In this document: piece by piece, positions 10,973 through 21,989 of the stretch
Numbering within the stretch: position 1 is the stretch's first letter
Layout: each line of letters opens with the position of its first letter
From: Molanna angustata
Taxonomy: Eukaryota > Arthropoda > Insecta > Trichoptera > Molannidae
Direction: 5' to 3'
Assembly: GCA_963576475.1 (NCBI GenBank)
Contig: OY754981.1
Coordinates: forward strand, 16,960,341 to 17,024,340
Length of the DNA: 64,000 nucleotides
Position numbers and translations under genes: made by a program
Notes under the pieces: generated by a model
The model's database searches: none
What the model saw: only the letters and a program-made list of their open reading frames with translations
Told to the model about the DNA's origin: nothing

Positions 10973-13877
10973 GGGGCAAGTAGTGTACCTTTGAACAAAT
11001 CGCTATAAAATGACTTTATATTTTTATATCTTAATAACCATTTAACATACTAGAATAATATATATATCATTGGATTCGCAATAATGTTATTTATCAAATA
11101 TATATTTTTAGTTTCAGAAAATCTCAAAAACCCATTTGATATAATAATTTAAGTGAAACATTAATATTTTGTTCACAGGTACACTCATGTGTTTACCTTC
11201 GAACACCATGATGTGTACCTTCGAACATAAACAGAGATTCAGGAAACTCAAACAAAACGCACGCAGATGTATATAAGAAATTTATTTATAAAATAAAATT
11301 TTATAAAACTCTACAAATTTTTATAAAAAGAAATATAAAAAGTCATGCAAATATGTAGGTATTATAAAAACAATAAATTTAAAATATTTTACGTGAATTT
11401 ATTATATCAAACTATTGTTTGCAATTCGAGCAAGCGTTTCAGAATCTACAGAAGAGTCCGAGTCTGTAGAATCGTGTGAAATTTTAAAACATCTATGACA
11501 CAGAAAACCATCATTATCTTCTTTGATGGGAATGTTATGCCTATGAAGTTTTGGAATACATGATTCATGAAAATAACACTTACATGCATCACATATGATT
11601 GCTTTGCTTTTGTCACAAAGTTTTTTGCATTCGCTGCAAGTAATCAAAGTGATGTCCTGGAGTATTTTTATATTTTTACTGGTTGTCGGCAAATTTTCTT
11701 GCTTCTTCGTGGTCTTTGCTAATATTTTAAGTTTTGGTAGTTTTCTTTGTTGTATTTCCAGAGTTTTTTTTTAGAATCTCTAATTTCTCAGGAGTGTCAG
11801 TTAATATTCTGGTTTTTCCTTGCTTTCTACCACCTCGAACCTGGTTTAATTTTCTAGGTGGAGCCTTAGGAAAAGGACGAACCACTTCAGGAGTAATTTG
11901 AAAATCAATTATATTTTCGTTTCTCTTCGCCTCTTCCTGATTGTGAGGTTGGGATAAGGCTGGTTCTTCTTGTTTGGGTGTTTTATCATTGTCATTGACA
12001 ACTTCTGGTCTGTCAGTAACAGATGAGGACAAAAAGTCCTCATCAGTAAAAATGGTGTCAGAAAAGGGACATATTCCAGTAGCTCGGAAACCGTTTGTTA
12101 TATTTTTTGGAATAAATGCGGACTGGTATGATTTAGCCATTATTTCTGATACATCGTAGATCGTTATTGTTTTTCCCGGATTGTTTATCATAAAATTATC
12201 GCATTCTCGGCTATAAAAGTTTTTGAACGGTCCATAAACGGAGCGATCTAGAGGTTGTAGCCGGTGTGATGTATGTGGAGGCAATGTGAGAATGTGTATG
12301 TTATTATTTTTAGCTTTATCAATGATTTCCATGGATATATGGGACTCGTGATTGTCCAAAATTAATAACACAGGATAGTCATTTGTCGGTTTGCTGTTGG
12401 CTATGAAATGCTCCAAATATTTTATGAAAATGCTAGTGCAAGACCATCCAGATTTATTTGCAACTCCAATTGCACCCGCTGGAGCATTTTTCATCATCAT
12501 GTCTTTGAAAAATACTCTTGGGAACACTAATAATGGAGGTATTCTGTCACCTGCTGCATTTATTCCATTTATCATAGTAATATTTTCACCTCGTTCACCA
12601 GATGTCACCTTCCCTAATTGTCTAATAGATTTCGGTGCAAGAACTTTATGTGGTTTGTGTACTGTTGACATTCCTGTTTCGTCTACATTGTATATATCTT
12701 GTGGACGAAAATTATGACGTTGCATAATTGTTTTGAGATTATGATAAAATGCCTGAATATTGCTTCGATTAAAACTAGTGGCTCGGCCAAGACTAGTGGC
12801 TTCAGGTTTGCGTAAACTCAGGTCAGGAAACCTTTTCCTGTAACATGTTAACCAATCTCTTCCTGCCTTTTTTTCCCTTATCCAGGATTGAGGAATTTTT
12901 TTTTGATCATCTGGTAAATCTTTTTTAATGCAATAAAAAAATCGTATGCCAAAACTCTAATATCCGTAGTTGTGAGCCCATAATGCAAAAATGCTGATTG
13001 TTTTATGTATTCGTACAGCATCCTTTCTTCTTCTTGAATAAATACTTTTTTAACTGCGTAATTAGGAGACTCAATATGGACATCGTTTTGATTTTTTAAT
13101 AATTTTAGATATTTAAATACTGTTGTAGGCTTTACATTAAATTTTTCTGCTGCTTTTCGTACTGATGTTCCTTTTCGGCATTCTTCAACAGCTTTTTCCA
13201 AGTGTTCATTAGAAATTGGATTTCTTTTTACACCAGTTTTGCTCCTCGGCACTGAAAAAAAAATACTCTATAACACCTACATAATAATAATAATTTATTT
13301 GTTGTGCTTAAATATTTTAAAATTTCAAAAAGATTTGCACTATTTGGCTACAAATATGTAAAGAAAAAGAGAAGAAAGAAAATAAAATAAACAAAGAACA
13401 CATTATTACATATGTACCTACACATTCAACGTTGTGTGTACCTAAGAAGGGAGTATCGTGTGTACCTTCGAACTGTTCAAAGGTACACGCACTACTCTGT
13501 TCAAAGGTACACGCAGACCATAAATACAATGAATCGTCAGTTTAAATATTTTGAGGTTATGCATTTCAAAACAAAATGCTACATAATGTAGGGTATTAAC
13601 TAAAGCCCCAGGTAAATAAATAGAATTCATAAATTATGTACATTAAATTGTGTAAAACAAGTACAAAATATTGACGAAAAACTTACTTTTTGCATCAAAA
13701 TTCTTCAAAGATAGTTAATAAACCAACGCTGTCAACGAAGCACTTGACGTTAAAACAGTGTTGCTATATTAGAAAAAACTTTGTAAAAACAGTGTTCCCC
13801 TAATTAATTATTTTGCAATTTACGAGTTATAGAGATTGTTTGAAGGTACACGCGTTCGAAGGTACACTACTTGCCCC
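10973..13877 (-). mobile_element. pogo-like DNA transposon, full length
   Basis: The ends are 24-bp inverted repeats beginning GGGGCAAGTAGTGTACCTT (10973-10996 and complement 13854-13877; one mismatch, T/C). Both are flanked by TA (10971-10972, 13878-13879), the Tc1/mariner/pogo-type duplication. Additional copies of the inner motif GTGTACCTTCGAAC or its complement lie near both ends (11171-11184, 11191-11204, 11213-11226; 13460-13473, 13475-13488, 13499-13512). The single gene inside runs on the minus strand and is frameshifted, so this copy is probably non-autonomous now, although its ends look intact. Confidence 0.9.
11402..13252 (-). pseudogene. pogo-like transposase with C-terminal PHD finger, frameshifted
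   Basis: The transposase would bind the element's ends and catalyse cut-and-paste transposition in the nucleus. Domain order: an N-terminal Psq-type helix-turn-helix (KAVEECRKGTSVRKAAEKFN); a DDE_1 catalytic core with NVDETG, LILDNHESH and LQPLDRSVYG supplying three Asp residues; a basic, proline-containing linker; and a C4HC3 PHD-like zinc finger (CSEC, CDAC, HESC, CHRC). The start ATG at 13252 gives MPRSKTGVKR. One frameshift falls near the T6 run at 12921-12926, and a second lies between the core and the PHD segment (about 11730-11770). Frames on either side align with the family, so these are lesions, although an intron or assembly error is not excluded. The catalytic Asp residues and zinc ligands all look present. 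A PHD finger fused to a pogo transposase is unusual to my knowledge. Confidence 0.85.
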
Positions 13878-13879
13878 TA

Positions 13880-14396
13880 AATCATTTTAAAAAATCTCAA
13901 GATATGACAATATTGGACATATATACTTGGCGCCTGATAAATTCAATTGTTTTGTCCACCCATAAAAAAAAAATAGTTTATTGTCACCCGTTTTACTATC
14001 ACAATTGAATGGTTCTTCTTGAAAAGTTATCTCGTTAAAACAACAGCCGGTATGTACATACCATCAACAGCTAATATTTGTTTTATGAACAACAGAAATT
14101 AACATAATAATGTCCAAAAATATAAAACACAAATAAATTTATCCCGAAACAAGTTGGCATTCTGGAATCTTGCCCAATATGATCGTAAACGGGATTCATT
14201 ATACTTTTTATTTGGCTATACGGCGAGCAATTACAAAAAATAAAACACATACAAAATCAAATAATATTATGGACAATGGGAATGGAAAATACAACATTAA
14301 TAACAGGAACTTCATCGTTGCGTCTATCAATGGATTTATCTAAATGGGATATGTACATTACTTAAACATGGATTTTCATATAATATATTAGATATC
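13880..14396. other. Spacer; possible SINE-tail trace
   Basis: 'acaagttggcat' near 14150 resembles the body of SINE family B (24.73 kb), but the tRNA head is absent. Nothing else is recognised. Confidence 0.35.
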
Positions 14397-16368
14397 AACA
14401 AATAGATAACAATCCAATCGAAGAAAACGACGAAGTGGATGAAATGTGGCTAAAGATTAAACAACAAATTGGAAATGCAGCGGCAGACGCACTAGGACAC
14501 AGAAGCGTAAACTTAAACAAGACAACTTATACAAAACCATGGTTTACAAATGATATTAAAATACTGGCTGATACAAAGCGGAAAATTTACCTACAATATA
14601 AAAGTAATCCAACCAATGAAGAACGAACTAAATATATAGAAACTAGAAACAGGGTTAACAGTGAAATCAGAAAAATAAAAAGAGATTACTGGACAAAGTT
14701 TACGAAGGATATGGAGTTTGATCTTTATGGATTACAGAAGAAGGTCTGGAAAATGCTGAGGAAAGAAAGAAAGCCAATTGATGAATTCATACAAACAAAA
14801 AAGATACCAACGGAGCAATGGCAAAAGTATTTTGAACAATTATATAAAGATGATAAACAATAAACTGTCCCATATGTTGAAGGCCCGTATCAAAATGAAA
14901 TCAGTATACATGAAATACGTATTGCGATTGCCAAATTAAAAAATAGGAAAACGCCGGGTATAGACGACATAAGCAATGAACTAATTAAATATGCTGGTGA
15001 CAGCCTAACACAACAACTGCATCAATTTTTCAATAGAATCATACACTCGACAAAAATCCCAGAGGAGTGGAGGACTAGCATTACAGTACCAATATTTAAA
15101 AAAGGCCAAAAGACAAAACCAGAGAACTATAGAGGTATATCCCTATTGTGCTCAACACTAAAACTGTTCACACAAATCATTAAGACAAGACTAGAAACAC
15201 ATATTACCCTAAGAGAAGAACAACAAGGTTTTAGAAGGAACCGATCCACTACAGATGCCATATTTATCGTAAGACAGATAAAAGAGAAGGCAATTGAATA
15301 CCAAACTCCTGCCTTTGTCTGCTTTGTGAATTTAATGAAGGCCTTCGATAGAGTACAACTCAAGGATATTATTAATATGTTGGTAGCTAAGGATGTACCT
15401 CCAGAATTAATAAACATCATAAGAGATATAAATTTGGGAAGCAGTACAAAGATAAGAAACGACAATGAATTAAGCAATTCAATCCCTATAATGACAGGTG
15501 TCCGACAAGGAGATAGTCTAAGCCCATTCCTGTTTAATCTAATAATGGATGAACTAATCAAGGAAATTAAATTGCCCCAGCTTGGGTACAGAATGGGGAA
15601 GGAAATTGTTAATGTAATTTGCTATGCCGACGACGCTATTATAGTAGCCGAAACTAACAATGACCTACAGACAATGCTGAACAGGTTACATAGCACCTGC
15701 AAACAATACAACATGGCAATTTCAATTAATAAGACTAAATGTATGACATTCTCAAAAACACACATAGCATGCAATCTGACTATAGACAACAACCCAATTG
15801 AACAGGTTAATACCTTTAGATACCTAGGAATTGACATAACAGAAGATGCTGACCTCTGTGAAGAAATTCAGAGCCAAGTCAATAAGGCAGCTGCAGTCTC
15901 GGGCGCCCTAAAATCCATTATTTGGAAAAATGAGGATATGGCAATTAAAAGCAAAGTGAGAATCTACAAAGCATGCGTAAGACCAGTGATGACATACGGA
16001 ATAGAGGCACGAGCAGACACAGTCAGAAGCAAACAAATGTTGAGGACTTCAGAAATGAGGACATTGAGAGCAATTGCAGGCAAAACCCTGAGAGACCGAG
16101 TGAGGAACTCCAGAATAAGGGAACTATGTGAGGTTGACGATATCATCAGATGGAGCAGGCAGCGGAGGAGGGACTGGTATGGTCATGTCCAAAGAATGGA
16201 CAGCACCAGACTTCCTCATATCGTGCTTCACAATCAGCCTCACGGAACCCGCCCTCGCGGTAGACCGCCAAAAAGATGGAGGGATAGCTGGGGGTCCACT
16301 TCGCAGGAAGAGCAGGCCTCTTAAAAAACAGACCTGAAGGTCTATTCAAAAGAAGAAGAAGAAGAAGG
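14397..16368 (+). mobile_element. 5'-truncated LINE with 11-bp target duplication
   Basis: TATTAGATATC stands immediately left (14386-14396) and right (16369-16379) of the insert, and the right end carries a GAAGAAGAAG tail. Target-primed reverse transcription leaves exactly this pattern. The element has lost its endonuclease and begins within the segment between endonuclease and RT. The short duplication is still perfect, so the insertion is fairly young even though the gene is broken. Confidence 0.9.
14399..16324 (+). pseudogene. LINE reverse transcriptase, nonsense mutation and altered catalytic site
   Basis: The frame is open from the truncation point through a pre-RT helix region, the RT fingers/palm and the C-terminal tail. 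One in-frame TAA at 14861-14863 interrupts it; the frame then continues unchanged (NRKTPGIDDISNELIKYAGD, EEWRTSITVPIFKKG, NYRGISLL) to 16324. Motif C is intact (CYADDAIIV). In motif A, where the family has V-D-x-x-K-A-F-D, this copy reads CFVNLMKAFDRV, so the first metal-binding Asp is Asn. The tail has RWSRQRRRDWYGHVQRMD and RPRGRPPKRW. It resembles RTE/Proto2-like elements, but I do not assign a clade firmly. The stop and the D-to-N change both argue for an inactive copy. Confidence 0.85.
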
Positions 16369-16379
16369 TATTAGATATC

Positions 16380-18239
16380 GCAGTTAGCAAATTTTGTATG
16401 AATCGAAGTGAGGATTTTTTCCGCGGGACTTTTGACACCAATTTTCTATAGAGAATAACGACTAACGTGAATTGTTTTCGAATTTATTTGTCGAAAAAAA
16501 CACTTTGTTCATAAAAGATTTAGAGAACGGTTATCTGGAACTGCAATATTTTGCCAACCAAGACGTCAAATGCGCGATATACCATGACTCACTCATAGCA
16601 CGGAGTACTCCATCTACTATATTATATTATGTAGAAAACATAGGACATTAATAAATAATCTATGCTTTTTTATACCTCCAAATCTACATACATATAGACT
16701 TGTGTAATATATTTTTTTTTAAAGTTTGACATTTCTTACAAAAAAACTTAATAAGAACGTAAAGCATTATTTTTTACCACAAAAACATTTCGCATTTTTT
16801 GAGAGCAATTTATAAGAAAATATTTTTTATAATCGAATATTTTGTGCATGAATATTTTTTAACATTTTTTTTATTAGTTATAGATATTAAAATTAAACGA
16901 AAACGTGGTGGTAATAAATAAGCTTGCATACTTGACATTCTGGTGAATTAAGTTCTATGGAGTTGCAAATATTTTAAATATTTCAATGTATTCTGTCGCT
17001 GAGTTGAACAAGTTTGACAAGCAAGCCTACTTGTGCTAATTCCTGCTTTTTGTGTCTTAACTTTGTGACCTCTAATGATGTGATGTCCCGTACGATAAAT
17101 ACATGAATATTACGACTTTGCTTTTATAAATAAATTTAAAACTTTATATGATCTATACATTGTCACATCTGGTGAAGAATAGTTTTTTTTAAAGCTGACA
17201 ACATTGAGAAATCATACCAATACAAAGAAAATAAAAAGAAAAAAAATTGTCGTGTCGGTCAACACATTATGTGCATAAATGCCCATCCACTCCCTCTGGC
17301 TCGTTCATTAGCCAGAAGTCATTGGAAATGCTAGGAGGTCCTCGCTATCCTGAGTTTGTCCACAAAGAAGGAATTTATTAACCTCATTTCTCATTAATTA
17401 TTAAGAAATTTAAAAAAATTAAGTGACCATTCTTTTATCTTCATTTTCAAATGCGAATAAGGGTGTATTTTCATATTTTTTTTCGCAAACACAAGACCAT
17501 TTTTTTAATTTAGTATTAATATTCATTACAAAAATATTAACCAAATCGTGAATGTTTTTCTAATTTCCAACAAATCCTGAAAAATATCTTTTGTCGTCTA
17601 TCATTTAATACACAGTACCTACTTAAGTTATAAAAGAACCTAATTCAAGAAATAAAAACGTTCCAAAAAATAAACGAAAAAACATTTATGGAGAGTGGAA
17701 CACACCAAAAATATACGGCACATCATAAAAGTAATACCAGAGACCCAATTGTAAAAGTCATTTTGTATTTTTTTCAATACAAGAAGATACATAACAATAA
17801 ATAAATTCAATTCGCTTGGTCAAATATTGTCCATTTCTTCTAGGCACATATGTAGTTGGTATGGCAAAAGAAATATTTCCTAATAACGCTTCCAGAAATC
17901 TGATTTTCTTCAAATAATAATATCGCTGAAAAACATTTGCAACAAAAAAAATGTTTACGTGCAATAAAACATTTTATTGGATCGTTTCCTGAAATGAGCA
18001 ATTTTCAGTTTCTTTTTGCAGATATCTTTTGATCAAGATAATTTTTGGAAGAGACATATTTTTTATGCGAAAAATCTCTCATTTTTCAATAACAATTATC
18101 ATTTGTATGTTGGCAGTAGGAAATGAGGCGACCATGTTGATGGAAATATTTTATTGAATCGTCGTATTGAAAATAATGGTACCTACCTACATGTCATTTG
18201 GTTTATATACTCAATGTGAAAGTTTTTCATAATCATGAA
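16380..18239. other. Long AT-rich spacer, nothing recognised
   Basis: About 1.9 kb with T- and A-rich runs and no supported coding or repeat feature. The 68-aa minus-strand frame at 17758-17964 has no motif. Confidence 0.45.
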
Positions 18240-18355
18240 TCATGATTGTCTCAAACATCCAGACCGAAAACGCGATTAAAACTATGTCTCTACCGAGAAT
18301 TTGACTCGGGAGTCTGAATTCTAAATAACTGAACCACTGAGGCCGACAATTTTAT
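18240..18355 (-). mobile_element. tRNA-derived SINE, family B, degraded
   Basis: In reverse complement: TGTCGGCCTCAGTGGTTCAG, then CCCGAGTCAAATTCTCG in the B-box position. It is a mutated relative of the copy at 24.72-24.90 kb. Confidence 0.6.
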
Positions 18356-18414
18356 GAGTCAAAAAGAAAATTATATATTATTTAGAAATAGTTACCTACC
18401 TTTATATAGGTTAA

Positions 18415-19093
18415 GAGGGTGACTGCTACCAATTTACCTTTTTTTTCTATTTGAATTTTCATTATTACTACAAAAAGAATCATTTTGAAAAAAATAACCT
18501 AGTTATTTTGGATAGTAATAAAGAAAAATATACATTGACTTTATAATTATGTTCTGTATATATTCTTGTAGGAAATTAATAAGCATACCCCGATTTTTGA
18601 CATTTATCTTAAATTTCTAAAAAACTATAAAGGTATAGAGCATAATATTTTTTTATAAATTAAAGAAGATCAAAATATCTGGAAAAATATGATGTGACGT
18701 TGCATTAATGCATCAGGTTAAGTTAATAAACCAAAAAAACATTTATTTCACAATGGCGCTGAATGGAAAAGAAATGTTTTATAAGGTTCATTTACTAAAC
18801 CTGAAGCATTAATGCAACGTCATATCATATTTTTCTAGATATTTTGTCTTCTTTAATTGAAAAAAAATGTTGAACTACGCCTAACATTTTATTAAAAATA
18901 TAAGATAAACGTTGAAAATCGGGGTATGCAATTATTTTTCTACAAGAATTTATACGAAACAATATCAAAAAGTAAAGAGATATTTTTTTTGTTAATACCA
19001 AAACTATCTAAATTATTATTTTCAAAACGATTTGATAAGAAATAATGATAGTATATCAAATTGAAAAATAGGTACGTTGGCAGCAGTCCCCCT
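18415..19093. mobile_element. TTAA-flanked palindromic element, copy 1
   Basis: TTAA lies at 18411-18414 and 19094-19097. The ends are inverted repeats of the type GAGGGTGACTGCTRCCAA, and matching blocks continue inward on both arms almost to the centre (for example TGACGTTGCATTAATGC near 18695 and its complement near 18805), so the whole 679 bp can fold back. No protein is encoded. A TTAA duplication points to piggyBac-type transposition in trans, but the termini do not match the piggyBac ends I know, so the superfamily is an inference. Copy 2, exactly the same length, lies at 33899-34577. Confidence 0.8.
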
Positions 19094-19097
19094 TTAA

Positions 19098-19717
19098 GAG
19101 AATTCACAAAAAGGAACATCGCGAATTGTATTGAAACAATACAGAGGATTTTTTTGTTCCAAGAGTAAATTGAATCCGAACTCCCATCGTTACTCGATAC
19201 CGATATTAAGAGAAGAGGAAAAAATTAAATTTGGAGAAAAGATACAAGTAAAAGAAAAGAAGAATCTACCAATATGGCGCTGAAAGTTACGTAACTTGAG
19301 TTACGCAAGAATTCGATGATTTATTAACGAGAATGTTAGCAAAGAAAATATTTTTCTTTTTCAGAAATATTTTCAGTACATTAACAATAAACGTCTCTCT
19401 CAGTGATAGCAATAAAGGTCTGCCTGGGAGGATAAAAATATCTAAAACAATAATTGTTGTATGGTCTGTCGATTCCCTTTGATATTGTCAATATGGTTTT
19501 TTTTATCTTCATCTCGAATTTATTATGAATAACTTAGCTATCGGATTAGCTTCGAGCAAAGGTTTTTGTCTCATGGGAGATATTAGCGAAAATTCATATT
19601 TTCTTTAATAAACTTTCATACAATACTGAAAAACAATATAGAAGATAGTATAAAATAGTATAATTGAAAAAAAGTTATATACCTTATCATATTAATGTGA
19701 ATTTGAACAACGTATCG
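19098..19717. other. Spacer, nothing recognised
   Basis: No supported feature. Confidence 0.4.
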
Positions 19718-20616
19718 CAGGGGGGCAACAAGAGAGCAGGGGGGCAAATACAGTCAGAAGGTGGAATCAAAACTATTCATGTTTACCCGTTCTTTTATGA
19801 TATTATACAACTCCATAATATGTTAATTATATTTTAGCTGGTTGGTAACCGGAGGGGTTACCAATCAACAATAATTATTTAGATTAGCTGATTAGTAACC
19901 AGATGGGTTACTAATCAAGCGTAGTTAGTAACCAGAGGGGTTACTTTTAAATATATGTGGTAACCAGAGAGGTTACCAATAAAGAGAGTTTTCTATATCC
20001 CAATTAAGTGGATATGATTAAAAATAAGAACACAAGGACAGTGGTTGAGAGAGAAGAAGAAAGAATGGTCAAAAGTTACAATGAGTATATTGATCAAAAT
20101 TAATAGTTTGCTTAACGGTAAATTTACAATTGATGAAATAACTTAAAAAGCAACCTTCTCACGATGAGTAGGTAAAATGAGCGAGTTAGCGGGTGTGTTC
20201 GAAGTGTCCGAATCTTCGCATGGTGAAGTACCATCGTGCTCGCGACCAGTGGTCGCGTGGTCGTAACGGCGGCGGCGTGAAGTGACAGATGAAATACGGA
20301 AATTAAGTGACGAAGTGTACAAGTGTAGACTCCCTTAAATAGTGCTGCGCTGGGGGTAGCAAGTTCAATGTCCTCGAACTTTCTAGACTTATTTCATTGA
20401 AGTGTCATACCCAGTTGAGGAGTATTATCACTAGTTTGACGTCCATGACGTTTGACGATGAACTCGGCCTAGCGACAAACAAATATACATACTTGCCGTC
20501 GCTAGGCGCGCGCTCGAAAGAAATTTCGAGATGTGGTCTGCCACAATATCCATGATATGGGTAAACATGAAAGGTTTTGATTCCGCTGGTTGACCAGACT
20601 TCCAGTTGCCCCCCTG
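19718..20616. mobile_element. Larger TIR element related to the CTGGGGGGCAAG MITEs
   Basis: The left end CAGGGGGGCAAC (19718-19729, with a second CAGGGGGGCAAA at 19737) matches the reverse complement of the right end (20605-20616). The arms also share GGAATCAAAAC and TTCATGTTTACCC in the same order. The interior holds four stem-loops (19840-19978) and a GC-rich stretch starting at an ATG at 20177 (MSELAGVFEV, then a stop after about 30 codons). That stretch reads like the start of a protein, but I do not recognise it. A 10-bp hairpin (GCCTAGCGAC/GTCGCTAGGC) lies at 20467-20507. Confidence 0.6.
19840..19978. repeat. Array of four related stem-loops
   Basis: Four inverted repeats with 5-nt loops: 19840-19866 (GGTTGGTAACC, loop GGAGG, GGTTACCAATC), 19890-19916 (GATTAGTAACC, loop AGATG, GGTTACTAATC), 19927-19945 (AGTAACC, loop AGAGG, GGTTACT) and 19958-19978 (TGGTAACC, loop AGAGA, GGTTACCA). 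Units 1 and 2 start exactly 50 nt apart and share TAGCTG at the 5' side. A G-C pair in units 1 and 4 is A-T in units 2 and 3 on both arms, so the stem is preserved while its sequence changes. Confidence 0.8.
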
Positions 20617-20692
20617 GTGTTCGTCGATCTGTATTCGTGCAAACGCATGCTTCAGTGACAAGGTGTTAGATTTCTGTTGCGAAATCTGACAC

Positions 20693-20880
20693 CTGGGGGG
20701 CAAGTCTGGTTCGACCGGCGAAATCAAAACCCTCGTTATTACCCATATCATGGATATAATTATCGTATGGAGTTCTATGACATCCAAAGATATTGTAGAT
20801 CTCTATATAATAATTATATCCATGATATGGGTAATCACGAGGTTTTTGATTTCGCCGATTGAACCTGACTTGCCCTGCTG
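20693..20880. mobile_element. Short palindromic MITE, copy A
   Basis: The ends CTGGGGGGCAAGTCTGG and (complement) CAGCAGGGCAAGTCAGG are followed by matching arms containing GGCGAAATCAAAACCC and TTACCCATATCATGGATAT, meeting near 20785. It is a near-complete fold-back of about 188 bp and is non-coding; the open frames seen here on both strands are artefacts of the palindrome. Confidence 0.75.
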
Positions 20881-21338
20881 TTTAGCGCTGATCCCGAATG
20901 TAGGTACCTACTACCTATATAGTTTTAAATAAGCAGTGCCTGTTATTATTTATCGACTTCGACGTGAATTTTTTTATATACTTAGCATATTTATTTATTT
21001 ATTTTAAGCAGACAAACAGTCAAACAATATACATTACAAAAAATAAGTGTTACTCAAATTGTAAACCAAAACAGTTTGCAGCTATTTTACTCGTCTTGAA
21101 AAAAATTACTTTTTATATATTATGTAACCATATATAAAAGGGAATTTTTTAGTCAATATTAATTATTTTATATATGTATTTAATATTTTTTAATTATTTA
21201 TTAAAATACATATATTAAATCAATATAATATATGCAAAACATAATCTTACGTATACAACATCGCCTCCTACCGTTTTTATTATTTCGCTTTTTTTGACTA
21301 AGAAATTATTATTTGCACATTTTTACGTTTTATTCTGT
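20881..21338. other. AT-rich spacer, nothing recognised
   Basis: Very AT-rich; no supported feature. Confidence 0.4.
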
Positions 21339-21740
21339 TTGATTTCATAGATATATTATGTAATATTCCCAAGAGTGGGACAAACATTGCGGTGGGTGTG
21401 TTTTCAATGTTTGTCACCTACTACAATGTTTGTCTTACTATGTTTAGTTTTATAGATATGTAATATTCCCAAGAGTGGTACAAACATTGCGGTGGGTGTG
21501 TTTTCAATGTTTGTCACCTACTACAATGTTTGTCTTACTATGTTTAGTTTTATAGATATGTAATATTCCCAAGAGTGGTACAAACATTGCGGTGGGTGTG
21601 TTTTCAATGTTTGTCACCTACTACAATGTTTGTCTTACTATGTTTAGTTTTATAGATATGTAATATTCCCAAGAGTGGTACAAACATTGCGGTGGGTGTG
21701 TTTTCAATGTTTGTCACCTACTACAATGTTTGTCTTACTA
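21339..21740. repeat. 100-bp tandem repeat, about 3.8 units
   Basis: Units begin TAATATTCCCAAGAGTGG at 21361, 21461, 21561 and 21661, a period of exactly 100 bp. Units 2 and 3, and the 80 bp of unit 4, are identical by eye; unit 1 differs by one base (GGGAC for GGTAC). A degenerate partial unit precedes the first. Each unit contains an 11-bp inverted repeat, GACAAACATTG / CAATGTTTGTC (about 21379-21415 in unit 1), plus a further ACAATGTTTGTC. There is no open frame of note. Confidence 0.9.
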
Positions 21741-21989
21741 GGGATTACTGGCTATATCACTCGATATCGGGTGGAATGCCAGAAATTAATTGAAAAAAAA
21801 AACATCGCCTCCCTCTTAAAGCTGACAAAGCTTGTGTAGGGGGAGGCCATGTGTAGCTATCATAAAGGCCAAAATATTGATGTATACATATTATTATCTA
21901 CGTATGTATTTATTACATTTTATTTAATTTCACTTTATTCAAACCACACAGTCAATGACTGAACAAATACAAGTGATGCACAATATATA
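21741..21989. other. Spacer after tandem array
   Basis: Holds 'acatcgcctccctctt' at about 21803, echoing 'acatcgcctcctaccg' at about 21259 before the array, which may be parts of one host repeat. Otherwise nothing. Confidence 0.35.

Noticed and set aside
19840..19978. CRISPR-like short palindromic repeats
   Set aside because: Repeats differ, spacing is irregular after the second unit, and the window is eukaryotic.
20431..20932. Overlapping open frames on both strands (up to 118 aa)
   Set aside because: They fall on the palindromic MITE; the similar peptides on opposite strands come from the inverted repeat, not from genes.
21361..21740. CRISPR-like array
   Set aside because: The 100-bp units are contiguous with no variable spacers; this is an ordinary tandem repeat in an animal genome.
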